Source: Furcasterigmium furcatum
Taxonomy: Eukaryota > Ascomycota > Sordariomycetes > Glomerellales > Plectosphaerellaceae
Length of the DNA: 64,000 bases
NCBI GenBank assembly: GCA_001599815.1
Contig: BCIA01000005.1
Coordinates: forward strand, 3,976,472 to 4,040,471
Direction: 5' to 3'
Part shown: piece by piece, positions 44,894 through 57,000 of the stretch
Position numbering within the stretch: position 1 is the first letter of the stretch
How the letters are laid out: each line of letters begins with the position of its first letter
The notes under the pieces: model-generated
What the model saw: the letters and a program-made list of their open reading frames with translations, nothing else
The model's database searches: none
What the model was told of the DNA's origin: nothing
Program-made: the position numbers and the translations under genes

Positions 44894-47175
44894 GCAGATC
44901 GGCGGATTTCTTGCTTGCTTGATGCTGGCTGCGACGAGGCGCGCGACGATTGATACCACCCCGGGGAGCAGAAGAGAGTGAGATAGACGTGGATGGAGTG
45001 CGCGTCGGTTTTTGACTTTTTCATGATTCCCCCCTCCCTTCACCACCGGAGAACGGTACCCCCCCTGAGAATTCGCTTTCTTTCTACACAACACCACCGA
45101 TCTGAGATATCCCGATGGCCTGCTCGACCGAGTAGCGTCTCGTACACATAATACAGAAGATTTGCTGCCCCCATGCCTGTTGTCGGGATCTTGTTGCAGG
45201 TGCAAGTTGTCATGGACCGGACCATTTTGAGTGACAGATCGGATTTGCGCATTCGGCAGCCACTTGTGCGCTGATGTGATGCCTGTGCCTGAATCGTCAG
45301 ATCGAGGCTTGCCAGACTTGCCCCGAGGTGGGAATGTTGGCGATGCCGAGACGCCGCCGTCGCTGAGCTAAAGTCTTGGATCTCAACGAAAGTTGCGCCG
45401 CCTCCGGGCTGCCGCAAGGCAAGGCTGGATAGCTGGCTGCGTGTGTGCTGTATTTTAGGCAGATTGCAGCTCACCCCCGGCATGTACCTCGTCAACAGCT
45501 CGTGCAAACAAGAACCCCAGGCAAGCAAAATCACGGCCATAAAGCCACGTGGTGGGATTCATCTCTGATGATGGGGCCTTCAGGGTTCGCCACCTGCGCC
45601 CGATCGAAGCTCAATACCGCCCAATGCCATTCGACAGTTGAGGCTATGCTACTGCCCTCCTGCTGCTACCCGCCCTGCCGGAAAAGCAGCACGCGATGTC
45701 GATGCCGATCCCCAAACGCGGGGAAGGATTAATTACTGTATGTATGTAAGGAATGCCCCCCTCTGGAACGCAGCCAGCCCACGGCCATTTCAGGATGACC
45801 AAGCGAGGAGACCCCGGTTATGCGGCATGACAGGCGGTTGGCGTAGGATCGCGAGGGTGAACGTCAAGGGGAGCCAATGGAGGGCGAGAAGCCAAGGTAG
45901 ACCTGCAAGGCGGCCGTTTTCTCGGTCCTTGTTTCCGCGACGTGCAGGTGATGGTGTGGTGTTCGGGCGAGGTCGACGAGGATGGCGGTGGCGGGAGGTC
46001 GGAGGCGAGGACGAGCATGGATGGGAGGCACGAGAGCTGTTATTTCGGACTGTAGGCCTGGAAATGACGCCTGTCTGGTTCTCTCTTGGACCCTTCATCA
46101 GCTCCGAGCCGGGTCGCTCCAAGAGACTGTCTGTGCGGCGAGAGGTTGTGCCACTTGCATCTGGGGTGCTGTTGAGGTTCCAGTGGCAATACCTTAGGTA
46201 TGGCTGAACGTTCGTCCGCAACGTGACCGCCCGACCTCCTAGGAATGTACAGGGCAGACCACCTGGGCGTTCCCCCCGGACGAACTACTGCTTTAGTCCC
46301 TAACAGGGTAGACAGCAGCCCCAGTCCGCCCAGGAAGCGTGGGCAACGCCCCTCCTATCAGCGGATCATCCAGTCAAACAAAAGGGCCCGTACAGCCGGC
46401 ACCGCCTAGAACCCAGTCCGTCGCCGCTGGAGGTTCCATGCTCCCATCAGCCCAGCCAATCCCGGGCGAGCCTCCTGCCCCCGGATCCCACCTCCTGGTT
46501 CCATCTGCTCTGGTTCCCTCCGCACTTTCTGCCACTCGCTCCAGATCGAGTCCAGTCGAGGTCGAGTCAAGTCAACGACCTCCTTCCATGCTTCCCCGAA
46601 CTTAACTCCGGTGCCTGTTCTCCGCCTCGCTTCGCCTCTCTCCTCCCACGACCGCAAGCTCCTCTTCCCTCTCTTCCCTCTGTTCCCATCTCCCCTCCCG
46701 CCTCTCGACAACCCGCCCGGACGACAGACAGACGGACAACCAGCGAGCCGCCCAAGTCAGCCTCGACCGAACGAGCGAGCGACCCTGCAAATGCCGCACG
46801 CGCTCCGGACGTTTCAGCTCCTCAACGCATGTCCCTATTGACGCTCGAGTCTTGACGCACCCCAGCCCAGCCCGGCCTGTCAATACAGAGTTCCCCGCCA
46901 ATCCAGACAATCAGACAATCCAGATCAGACCTCACACGCTTCATCGCCCACAGACCACCTGTTCCAGTTCCAGTCACTCGGTCTCGAGCCCACACTTCCC
47001 CCGCCGTCTTACCGCGTTCCTCGAGCCCTCCGGCATCCTCCAGCGCAGCGTTGTCGGCGCACTCTCTGGCCGGCCGACCTCGTTTCATTTGGTGTAGTTC
47101 AAGCCTTGCTCGACGACGACTGACGACGACACGTTACCCCCTCCATACCACGACGACCACCACCAGGCTCGAAAC
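44894..47175. promoter_or_regulatory. DUF3602 3' region and long upstream region of CreB-like gene
   Basis: No gene is firmly supported. An ATG-started minus frame at 45540-45040 is discussed as a weak candidate. From about 46400 the plus strand becomes C/T-rich, with a near-pure pyrimidine tract at 46661-46708, typical of fungal transcription start regions. A long CreB leader is therefore likely. Confidence 0.45.
46661..46708 (+). promoter_or_regulatory. pyrimidine-rich promoter tract before the CreB-like gene
   Basis: A 48-base C/T-dominated tract lies about 470 bp upstream of the ATG. Such tracts mark transcription start regions in filamentous fungi. Confidence 0.4.
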
Positions 47176-49700
47176 ATGGCGGGCTTTCTCAACAAGCTCA
47201 AAAGCGCCGGCAGCGTACGTGACCTCCTCCTCATCTAACGCCCCAAAGTCAATTCATTCATTTCGCGCCGCCGCGAAGTCTGCTGATCCAGCCTCGCCGT
47301 CCACGCACACAGCTAACCCCAGCTCTCTCCCCCTCAGGTAAACACCACCGATGCCGTCAGCAAGAAGAAGGTGGCCGAGGAGCCTCCCCCAGAAATCACT
47401 CCTCTCGAGAAAATGCTGCAGAATGCCGGCCCTTTGCGCGATGACGGCACCGATAGATTCTTCGGACTGGAGAACGTGAGTCGCCCTGCGCCGCCACGCG
47501 CCACCCCTACCGCCTGCCTGAGACATCTTCATCGCTAACCCGTCGCGCCCCTAGTTCGGTAACACATGGCAAGTGAACCTCCTAACCCCTTTCAACCCCC
47601 CGATCGTCAGACATTCAATCGCTAACCCGCGACGCCAGCTACTGCAACTCCATCGTGCAAGCGCTCTTCTACCAAGAAGCCTTCCGACAGAATGTCGTCA
47701 ACTACCCTCCCTACTCCCCAACGGACACCCCCAATGGCACGCGACCCAAGGTCCAAGTCACCATTAGACCTCCGATAAAGAAGGAAGAACCCGCAGCCCC
47801 TGCCGCCAAACAGAAGATGAGCGCCTCCGAGGCCATGCGGAAACGCCAGGCCGCGGCTCTCGGCGCCGCCATTCCCGGGCAGCCGCCCCAGCGACCCGAA
47901 GACCGTCCCGATGCCCCTGAATACAAGAAGAAGCATGCCATGATCAAGGGCCCTGTCGTCGAACTGAACCAGGAGCGTGCGCAGGCCTATGGCATGGACG
48001 AGTGCACATTCACTGGCCTCAAGGACATCTTCGGCGCTCTCATGGAGGCCGATACCAGGATGGGTGTGCTGAGCCCCCAGAGATTCCTCGAGATCTTCAA
48101 GCGCGACAACGAGATGTTCCGAAACTCGATGCATCAGGACGCGCATGAGTTCTACGGTCTGGTGCTGAACGATGTCATCGCAAATGTCGAGGCCAACGCG
48201 AAGCGGATCCAGGAGAAGGACGAAGGGAGCACCGACAGCAGCCTCGCGCAGTCTGTCGGCAATGCCCTTGGCGCAGGGGCGGCCAGTCTGGTGCCCACTG
48301 CCAATGGTGGTGCCCGATCTCCCGGCACAGGATGGGTGCATGACATCTTCGAGGGCGTCCTGACCTCGGAGACAAAGTGTCTTACCTGTGAAACCGCGTC
48401 GCAGAGAGACGAGACATTCCTCGACCTGTCCATCGACCTCGAGGAGCACTCCTCCGTCACATCGTGCCTGCGCAAGTTCTCGGCCGAAGAGATGCTGTGC
48501 GAGAGGAACAAATTCTACTGCGATCACTGCGGCGGTCTGCAAGAAGCCGAGAAGCGTATGAAGATCAAGAGGTTGCCAAAGGTTCTTGCGCTTCACCTCA
48601 AGAGGTTCAAGTACACCGAGGACTACAGCCGACTTCAGAAGCTGTTCCACCGGGTGGTTTACCCTTATCATCTGCGCATGTTCAACACGACCGATGATGC
48701 GGAGGACCCGGACAGGATGTACGAGCTGTACGCCGTTGTCATCCACATCGGCGGCAACGCCTACCATGGTCACTACGTCTCGGTCATCAAGACCAAGGAT
48801 CGAGGCTGGCTCCTGTTTGATGACGAGATGGTCGAGCCCGTAGACAAGCACTTTGTGCGCAACTTCTTCGGAGACAAGCCCGGAACGGCATGCGCATATG
48901 TCTTGTTCTACCAGGAAACCACGTTTGAGAAGGTCCAGGCAGAGATGGAGGCCGAGGGCTTGGAAGAGGTCAAGCACGCCAGCGAGGCCGCCAACCTGGC
49001 ATCCGAGAACGGCCAGGCCAACGGCAATGTCATCCCCTTGACCAAGCAGTCCAGCCAGCCATTGAGCCCCACGGTCGATGAGCGCGAGCCGGGTGTCGAC
49101 CTTGCCCATGCGCATACGGCGCCAAGCAAAGTGGAGGAGTCGCCTCTCGGTATCCCGCCCTGGCCGACAGCAGCTTCCGTGCCTCAGCCGGCACCGCCAG
49201 CACGAACGGAGACCACACAGACGGCCAAGGTGGCGGAGAAGTCGAAGGAAGACAAGAAGCGGGAGAAGAAAGAGCAGGAAGCCGCAGAAAAAGCTCGCAA
49301 GGCAGCCGAGAAGGAGAAGCGCAAGGCCGACGAGAAGCGACAAAAGGACGAGGCCACCCGGCGGCGCGAGGCCATCATCCGAGAGAACGAGGAGATGCGC
49401 AAGGTCGTGGAGGAGAGCAAGAAGATGGCCGAGGCGGAGGAGCTCAAGAGGAGCGCCACGGGCGAGCCGATGAGGAGCGTCAGCTCCGGCGGCAGCTTCC
49501 TGAGCCGCGCGAACAAGGGCAGCAAGTCGATGACGCGGAAGAGCTTCAGCTTCCTGGGCAAGGACAAGGAGCCGCAGACGCCCACGTCGGAGAACGGATC
49601 GAACGGCACCGACGCTGCGGGAAGCCCCTCAGAGAGCAAGCTGAAGGACCGCTTCAGCTTCAGCCTGGGCAGGAAGAAGAGCGGCAACATCTTGTCATGA
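47176..49700 (+). CDS. creB: ubiquitin carboxyl-terminal hydrolase, CreB/USP12-46 type
   Basis: This deubiquitinase family includes Aspergillus CreB, which acts in carbon catabolite repression. Four exons are inferred: 47176-47214, 47338-47475, 47555-47568 (14 nt) and 47639-49700; the protein is 750 aa. Intron 3 is GC-AG (ATG|GCAAGT) and splits the catalytic Cys64 codon as TG and C. The Cys box reads GLENFGNTCYCNSIVQALFY. Zinc ligands occur as KCLTCE and FYCDHCGG. The His box is GGNAYHGHYVSV with catalytic His442, followed by WLLFDDEMVEPV. An insertion of Lys, Ala and Pro-rich sequence sits at about residues 85-165. The C-terminal part has a charged coiled coil near 595-665 (KEDKKREKKEQEAAEKARK), also seen in CreB. 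The start ATG gives the conserved GFLNKLK opening. Confidence 0.94.
47569..47638 (+). other. GC-AG intron splitting the catalytic Cys codon of the CreB-like gene
   Basis: This 70-nt intron has donor ATG|GCAAGT, branch GCTAACC and acceptor CCAG. Joining TG to C restores Cys-Tyr-Cys-Asn in the protease Cys box. The adjacent GT (GTGAAC) gives Trp-Gln and then the wrong frame. Confidence 0.85.
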
Positions 49701-50488
49701 GGCGCTTGAGCGTGTCTTGGAGCGGCGAACAACTTCTTTTTGCATGCGACACTCGTTTACGGAACGATCTTATCTGGAGTTATATGGAGAATATTTGGGC
49801 GGCATGGCCGTCATGCTGGGTGGCGAGGAGTCGAGAAAAGAGAAGAGGGAGAGGAGAAGGGGAAGAAGATAATGGCGGCGCTGTTTCTGCCCCGATCCAG
49901 CCACGCGGTGGTGTTGGGAGAAATGGGCCGTTGCACGGGATACCATGGGATGGCGTCATTCAGCGTTGCTGGTTCTTGACATGTAGTATCCGAACATATC
50001 CTGTATGATAGTGCATTGCGTCCATCACGCATATCTTCCGCGAGAGAAAGAGAGAGAGCCTGAGAGAGGCGGCAGGAAGGGAGCGGCCGGGCGGGTGTGG
50101 TGCCGTACATATTGGGCCAGGTTCGACGGCGAGTATTTCTGCATCATGGAGCATTTCACGTGTTGGATCTGTGGGGTATATATTACTTTTCGGAGGATAT
50201 ATCGAGTCGACCGCGAGGGATCGCCTTGCGGAGGGTCGTGTAATGGATTTATGTTGCTTGATCTAAAGAGGCGAGTCATCATCGCTCCTGAACGCCGGGG
50301 ATTCCCAATGGTCGTCATTCCGTCGCGGGCCGGGGACGCGAGGTGATGTTTCCCGTTGCTTGCGCGACCGCTCGGAGATGCGCCGTCTCACTTGGCGAGA
50401 TGCTATCCTTTCCAACTTGGACTCCTGCCCATGGTTTTATCGTTGAAGTTATCGTTTCCGTGCTCGTGGTGTGTCGCGCGCTGTCCCC
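49701..50488. other. intergenic, convergent CreB-like gene / YOS1
   Basis: It holds both 3' UTRs. A purine-rich GAGA stretch lies near 50040-50068. No gene is seen. Confidence 0.5.
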
Positions 50489-50964
50489 TCAGCCAAGGAC
50501 GAGCTCGTACGCGATAATGAGTGTGTTTACGACGATGAGCGGTACTGTTCTTGGGTTAGCGACGGGTTGCCAGCAGGTGAGGCCCTGTTGATAACTCCCT
50601 GGGGGAGACAGGGAGGAGGGTGCGGCGGGACGTACTCCTCATCAATGTCCGCACGCTGGCGATGAGGTTGATGATTTTCGCTTTTACGCTGGCATCTGCG
50701 CCCTGGCCGAAGGCGGGATCGTAGGAGGACGGGGAGAGGTTGACTGGAGGGGGAGGGTCAGTCAGTATGGGCATGCGTGCGGTGACATCTGTCAGAGGGA
50801 GTTGGTGGGGGAGCGTACTGCGGGCGAGGAAGCGGTCTTCGCTGAGGATTGCGATGGCGTTGATGATGAGGACAGTGACTGGGAGGTGTTAGTCCTGGGA
50901 GGCGGGAGGACGAGGAGGAGAGGGTAGGTGGCAGACTGTAGAGGACATTGCCAAGGAAGAACAT
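50489..50964 (-). CDS. YOS1: Yos1-like protein (IER3IP1 family), ER-to-Golgi transport
   Basis: Yos1 is a small membrane protein of COPII vesicles that works with Yip1 and Yif1. Four short exons are inferred: 50964-50937 (28 nt), 50878-50819 (60), 50743-50636 (108) and 50544-50489 (56). All three introns are in phase 1 (58, 75 and 91 nt), and the result is 83 aa, the exact family size. The reading is MFFLGNVLYITVLIINAIAI, LSEDRFLARINLSPSSYDP, VKAKIINLIASVRTLMRIPL and IVVNTLIIAYELVLG. Two membrane spans flank a short polar loop. Intron 1 uses a weak GTCTGC donor. It is divergent from ALG12, another early-secretory-pathway gene. Confidence 0.9.
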
Positions 50965-51521
50965 CTTGGGTGTTGCGCCGTGGACCCCGACTTGGAAGAG
51001 GCTGGGTGGTTCTTGAAGAGCTCAGGCAGATAGAACTGAGTGTTGTCCGAGATCCGGCCAGAGGAGGATTGCGGGATGATTTGGTACAGCGGTGGCGTGG
51101 AGGGATGGGTGTGTGCTTTGAGCCGTGATCGTGAAGCCAGCTTTCAACCGTCCATGTGCAGCTGTCTGTGGTCGCGAGCATGGATTGATTGATTGGAGCC
51201 TGGTGGTCTGTCCTTTGGCGCCCCGCGGTTCTGCCGGCGGAATAGTTTTGCCGAGCCGGGGACAAGCTGGGGGAAGGAGTGGAGGGGCCCCACTGGAGCT
51301 TCGACGTCAGGGGGCACCTTCTTGTACTGTCCCTTTACTCGAGCGAGTGTCCTGAACACGGTTACTTAGACTCGCTCATGGCTGGGAATGGTGCTTCTCT
51401 TCGACTTTTACAAAACACCACCACCTCGATCACGCGAGCCTGTTCACACCCTCTGGCTCGGCGAGTTTACATTCACGCAATGGTCCCACCTTCATAATTG
51501 GTCTCATCTTTTATTGCCAAT
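50965..51521. promoter_or_regulatory. shared divergent promoter of YOS1 and ALG12
   Basis: The 557 bp between the two start codons contains no supported coding exon. Both products act in the early secretory pathway. Confidence 0.5.
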
Positions 51522-53326
51522 ATGAAGTCCATTGGTAGGGCGTCCCTTGATATCTCATGCTGCCCATCACGCATACATGATGGATTGTATAAGAACATGC
51601 GGGATACTAATACGCAACAGACCTTCTACTTGCGCTGGTCCTCCCGGGACTCATCCTGCTCCACCTTTTCGCCGCTCCTTACACCAAGGTCGAGGAGTCC
51701 TTCACCCTCCAGGCCACCCATGATATCATCGCCTACGGAACACCAACTCACGACATCAACGCTCGCTTCAATGCACTCTACGACCATTTCTCTTTCCCTG
51801 GAGCTGTCCCACGTTCCTTCGTCGGGCCTGTGCTGCTGGCCGGAGTCAGCCAGCCCCTAGTAGCTCTCATCGGCTCCCCTCATGCTCAGCTCATCGTCCG
51901 TGCCGTCCTGGGCCTCTTCAACGCGGCCTCCCTCAGCTTCTTTGCCTCTAGGCTCCGAAAGGGCCTCGGGGATGGCGTTGCCCGGTGGTGGATCCTCTTG
52001 ACGGCAGGACAATTCCACGTCATATTCTATGCCTCCAGGACGCTTCCCAACATGTTTGCCTTTGGACTGAGTGAGTGGAGTGTCTTGCCCCTGAACGTCT
52101 CACCCTCGCCCTAACATGGACCAGCCACCGCTGCCTCAGCTCTTCTGCTGCCTCAGCCAGACACGAAGTTTCAAGAAGGCCGCCAGCGTGTCGCCATCTG
52201 CGCTCTGGTCTTCGCCGCCGCCATTTTCCGTTCCGAGGTTGCGCTCCTCCTCGGTAGCACCGGGCTCTATCTCCTCATCACCGGAAAGACCACCATCCCT
52301 GGCCTTGTCCTGCCCTTCGTCATCTCCTTCATCGCCGCCCTCGCCCTCTCCGTGCCGATCGACTCCTACTTCTGGCAAAAGCCCCTCTGGCCCGAGCTCT
52401 GGGGCTTCGCCTACAACGTCCTCCACGGAGGCGCCTCCAACTGGGGCACATCCCCATGGCACTACTACTTCCTCTCAGCCCTGCCCCGGCTCCTCCTGAA
52501 CCCGCTGACGATCATGCTTATCCCCCTTGCCGTCTTGCACCCAGCCACTGCGCACACCTCTCGCGGCCTCGTTCTTCCTCCCCTCGTCTTCATCGCCATT
52601 TACTCCTTCCAACCGCACAAGGAAGCCCGCTTCATCTTCTACGCCGTCCCGCCACTGACCGCCGCCGCAGCCCAAGGCGCCAACATCATCTTCACCCGCC
52701 GCAGCAAGGGACCACTCTACGCCATTCCCTCCCTGGCCCTTGCCCTCTCCATCCCCGCCTCGCTGGCCGCCGCAACCGGCATCCTCCTCCTCTCCTCTCT
52801 CAACTACCCCGGCGGCGAGGCCCTCACGGCCCTGCAGTCCCTAGCCCCCGCCTCCGCCGCCTCAGTCGTGCACACAGACGTCCTCTCCTGCATGACCGGC
52901 GTGACCCTCTTCCTCCAGCACCGCACCCCCGACCTGACCTTCGACAAGACCGAGGACCCCGCCGTCCTGCGTTCCCCCGCCTTCTGGTCCCAGTTCGACT
53001 ACCTCCTCCTCGAGGACATCTCGAAGCTCCCCGCCGGAGGGGATGAATGGGATACCCTGGCCGTCATCCACGGCTACGCGGGCGTCCAGGTCCTGCGTCC
53101 GCAGGTGGACGTAGAAAAGGCAGATCCCGAATTGACCGATGCCAACGCAGCCAAGGCGGTGGGGAAGGGCCGTCTTCTCGCCGACATCCGCGACCGCGTC
53201 CGCGGCCTCACTGGGGGCTGGTGGGTTGGCCCGCGCATGGAGCCGCGGATTCATATCCTCGGACGGGACCCGAACAAGGCCAGGGTCGTCAAGTCGACGG
53301 GTGGCGGCCCCCAGCACCAGCCGTAG
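51522..53326 (+). CDS. ALG12: dolichyl-P-Man:Man7GlcNAc2-PP-dolichol alpha-1,6-mannosyltransferase
   Basis: Alg12 (GT22 family) adds the eighth mannose to the lipid-linked N-glycan precursor in the ER lumen. Three exons are inferred: 51522-51534 (13 nt), 51621-52070 and 52125-53326. The introns are 86 nt (GTAGGG donor) and 54 nt (GTGAGT donor); the phases agree and give 554 aa. Family motifs are KVEESFTLQATHDI near residues 28-41 with the acidic pair used by this glycosyltransferase fold, DHFSFPGAVPRSF, and HKEARFIFY near residue 319 (HKExRF is the GT22 signature). Multiple hydrophobic spans fit a multipass ER protein. Exon 1 encodes only Met-Lys-Ser-Ile and one base, and its placement is less certain than the rest. 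Confidence 0.92.
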
Positions 53327-54077
53327 GCGGCGGTGGAGTGGGAGTGATGGCTGAAAATTTGGCATCTCAGGAGAAATTAGACACAGTGATGTATGTAGCC
53401 TGCAGCTCTAATGCAGACCGCATATCATCCACGACTATCATACAACCATCATCACCGTGTTTTCCTTGGTTCGAGTCGCATGCTTTCTTGCCATCGCCAT
53501 CGTATAAATTCAGATTCATCTGCTCCGGCTTCATAAACCCAAGGATCCCGCTGATCAACAACATACACATCACACCCCCTCGACGCACAAGTCCACCCTC
53601 TCACATCATCAGGTGTCCCATTCATCAAGTGATCACGTATCATGAACCCTTCATTGCGCCTATCCTGCTAATCCCAAGCTCTCGCTTGTCATGACAATGA
53701 GCCTCCCAGCCTTCCCATTCCCAGACAGTGGCCCATAGGATACACACAATACCCCCTTATGCCATTCCCAAAAGACAACAGCGAGCGCGCCGCGCCCGGT
53801 AGTAGACAAGTTTCGGAAACCCAGCAAAGGCATTATCCCGTTGCCGCCGCCGCTGCGACCGCCTCCACCATCATCCCAATGCTTTTCCATTTTTGCGGCC
53901 GCTCCGGCCCGGGTATATGAACGCGGCCTCGTGGCGATATATAGACGATCCAGTTAAAGAGTAAGGTATAATACGTAAGTGGTCGGGAGAGGCCGCCTGA
54001 GTCAGAAGACGCGAAGGAAAGAAGAAGAAAAAGAGGCACGAATCGTGCCCTGGGTATCAATAAGGCGCTGCTCACTC
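53327..54077. other. intergenic, convergent ALG12 / adenylate cyclase
   Basis: It is expected to hold both 3' UTRs. No gene is recognised. Confidence 0.5.
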
Positions 54078-57000
54078 CTATATCGTGCTGTCGCTGCTCT
54101 CGCCGGACAGGACCTCGGTAACGTCCTCCAGCTCGCCGAAACGTGCCTTGTACGCCCGCAGCAGGGCCATCTGCTCCGCGAGTTGGCCGAGGGCACCCGC
54201 GATCGGGCCCTGGAGCTCGCTAAGCTGAGCGAGGGGTTGCCTGCCCGCCACCATGTGCCGGATGGCGAGGGTCGTCGTGCACGCCTCGACCCTGCTGACC
54301 TGGTGCTCCATAAAGTTGAGTAGGAACCGCTCCGTGACTTCGCCGCCGCGCTGCTTCATACGCTCCAGCAGCTCCGTCTCGGGCGCCTGCAGCCCGTGCC
54401 CGGCCTCGTTCTCTAGTGCGCTGCACAGCATCTCCAGGCGCAAGCTGACGCGCCACAGGCTCCAGATGATATCTGGGTCGAACGACAGCTCACTTCCGAC
54501 CTGTAGCACCGCCGGCTTGTCCTGGAACTCGAGCGCCCGGTCGTGCTGCTGGTGTGTTTCCGCGCGCCCGATAAGTGCGTGCGGGTAGAGCGAGTAGATG
54601 ACTTCGGGGTTTTCGAGGCCCTTGAGCTTCCGCTCGCCCATCTCCTTGACCTCGAAGCCTTGGGAGCTCAGGGACCGCAGGTCTCGGCGGATCGAGGCCG
54701 CAAGTGTGTCGTCATCGAAGGTGTCCTCCGACGCTGTCGAACCGTTCCTCTCGGTCTCCTGAGACGTCTCGAGGCACCGCTGCACCTCCGAGATGAAGTC
54801 CGACGAGACGGTAATCTGCCCTCCGTCTGCAATAGCCGAGATACGAGAGGCCTTGTTGACCATGGGTCCGAAGTAGTCCATGCGCTGTGTCACGGGATCC
54901 TTCTCGTGGACAGCTTCGCCAAAGTGGATGCCCATGCGAACTGAGAGACCACGGAAGATGAGCGCGTTATCCTTGTCGTACGTGGGCGAACACGAAAGAG
55001 AGCTCAGAATTTCCTGCGGCCAGTCCGCCTCGAGCAGAGACATCTGGACGGCAAAACACCAGAGCAGGGCCGAGGTCGCGGTGGGAAACGAGACCATAAA
55101 GGCATCACCTTCCGTCTTGACCTCGTATCCTCCAATCCTTCGAAGCTGTCGTCGCATTATCTCGTTGTGCAGCTTGATCGCGGACCGCATGGCGGACGGA
55201 AACACCTCCCAGAGGTTGGTAGAGTTCTTGATGTCCGTGAAGACGATGGAGATGCTGCCTTTGGGAGCATCGATTTCGGCCTCGAGTCGGGACAGCGTCG
55301 AGTCCAGGACCGCATCCTTGGGTTTCTTGCGGATGCGCTGGAAGCTCTGCAGGTCTTCGGGGACACCAGAAGGATACAGCGACATGCTCTGGCCTCTGTG
55401 GAGTCTAGATCGTTCCATGCGCCTCTTCAGGTCAGAGACGCTCAACAGCATGACCATGATCTTGTTGGTGCACCCGTAGGCAATGGTGAGATCTCTCAGC
55501 TTCTGCGCGGCCAACATCGGGTCTCCGCGCTCGGATTGCACAACGTCCACTATCAGTCTAGGGGACATGTATTCCCAGACCTCGCGCGTCGCAATCAGGA
55601 TGAGATCGTCCTGATCGCGAACCGTGACGTTGGATACATAAGGCGCAGCCTGAACGGCGGGCATGAGCCACTGGTAGCCAAAAGCTCGAGACACGTCCAG
55701 CACTTCGTTGATCTTGCCGCTACGCCCAACGAAGAAGCCGGCTTCTCGGATGCGTTGGCGCTCAGTCGGTTCCGCTGGGTCGTGCCTCCGTGTCAGGATC
55801 TTGTGGGAGCCATCCGTTTGTATGAGCATGGCTTGCACGTCGCCGACATTCGCTACGTAAAGCTCCTGGTTCTGCAGGTAGACGACGGTGGCAACGCCGC
55901 CAGAGTGGATGTCCTCCTTTGCCAGGACAACGGGCGGTGCCTGCCCCTTGGTGGTCGGCTTGGTGGGACGATCCTCGGGCTGCATTGTAGCTGATGTGAT
56001 CATATCCTTGTTCAACGTCAAGAACGTGCGGCGCAGAGCATCTGCAGGCGTCTCGTTGAGCTTGGCCTTCAGACCCTTCAGCTCGGTCGTCAGAATTCGG
56101 CCAAAGTTCTCATGGAGGTACTTGGCGATCCTGGATCCGTTGAGGGTAGATGTCTGGCCGTCGAACAGACCGAGTAGCGTCTCTGTCTCAGACGCGTTGA
56201 ATCGGGGAACCACAAGATCCATGGTCGACAAGTGCTCATTTTTGCCCAGGGTGTCGGCCATGCCATAGGGCAGGTGACCGGCCACGGAGCCGGACGTCCT
56301 GATACGACGATCTTCGTTTTGCTCCGGAATATTGGGCGTGGGGAGCGTGACATCCATGAGACCCAGCAGCCGAAGGCCTTGCAGCCGGTTAAAGTCTGCG
56401 AGGGACTCTCTGGGGTTCGAGTAGGGCCCGGGGTGAGACTGCTTGATCTCGAGACGCTTGTTTCCGGACAGGTTTAGGTACCGGAGTCTCGGATTCAGGT
56501 TCCAGTTCCAGTCGTATGGCACGTTCTCGATGTTGTACTTGAGCGAGTTGTTGCCACAGTCGAAGACGGTCAGTTTCTTAGCGCGAGAGATGTCGGCTGG
56601 CAGGTTCGTGAACTTGTTGCCGTTGATGTGCAAAATCTTGAGCGGGCTGGCATCATCCAGGTCATCGGCAGGTATCGTCGTGAGATCGTTGCCGGAGAGA
56701 TAGAGCTCCACCAGTTGCGGCCATGCCTTGATGGATCTTTGCGGCATATCGCTGATCTCATTGTAAGAGAGGTTCAGCACCCGAAGCTCGTTCAGCTTGG
56801 TGATCTGGTCGAAAGCCTCGTCATCCAGCTGGTTGTCCGCAAGGTGCAGGTATCGTAGGGAACCTGCAAATGTGCTAGATAGCCTTGCCGAGAGCCCGGA
56901 GTCCTTACGACCAGCTGGCGGTTGCGGCACTGGCGGGACGGTACCTGTTGAGGTGGACCTGGAGACGACAGAAGTCTTGCGGCCCTTGCCGTATACAGAG

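Noticed and set aside
47622..49343. 573-codon open frame antisense to the CreB-like gene
   Set aside because: It is a shadow frame produced by the codon bias of the plus-strand gene and has no domain content.
53460..53480. GGTTCGAGTC resembling a tRNA B-box
   Set aside because: No A-box upstream and no foldable arms.
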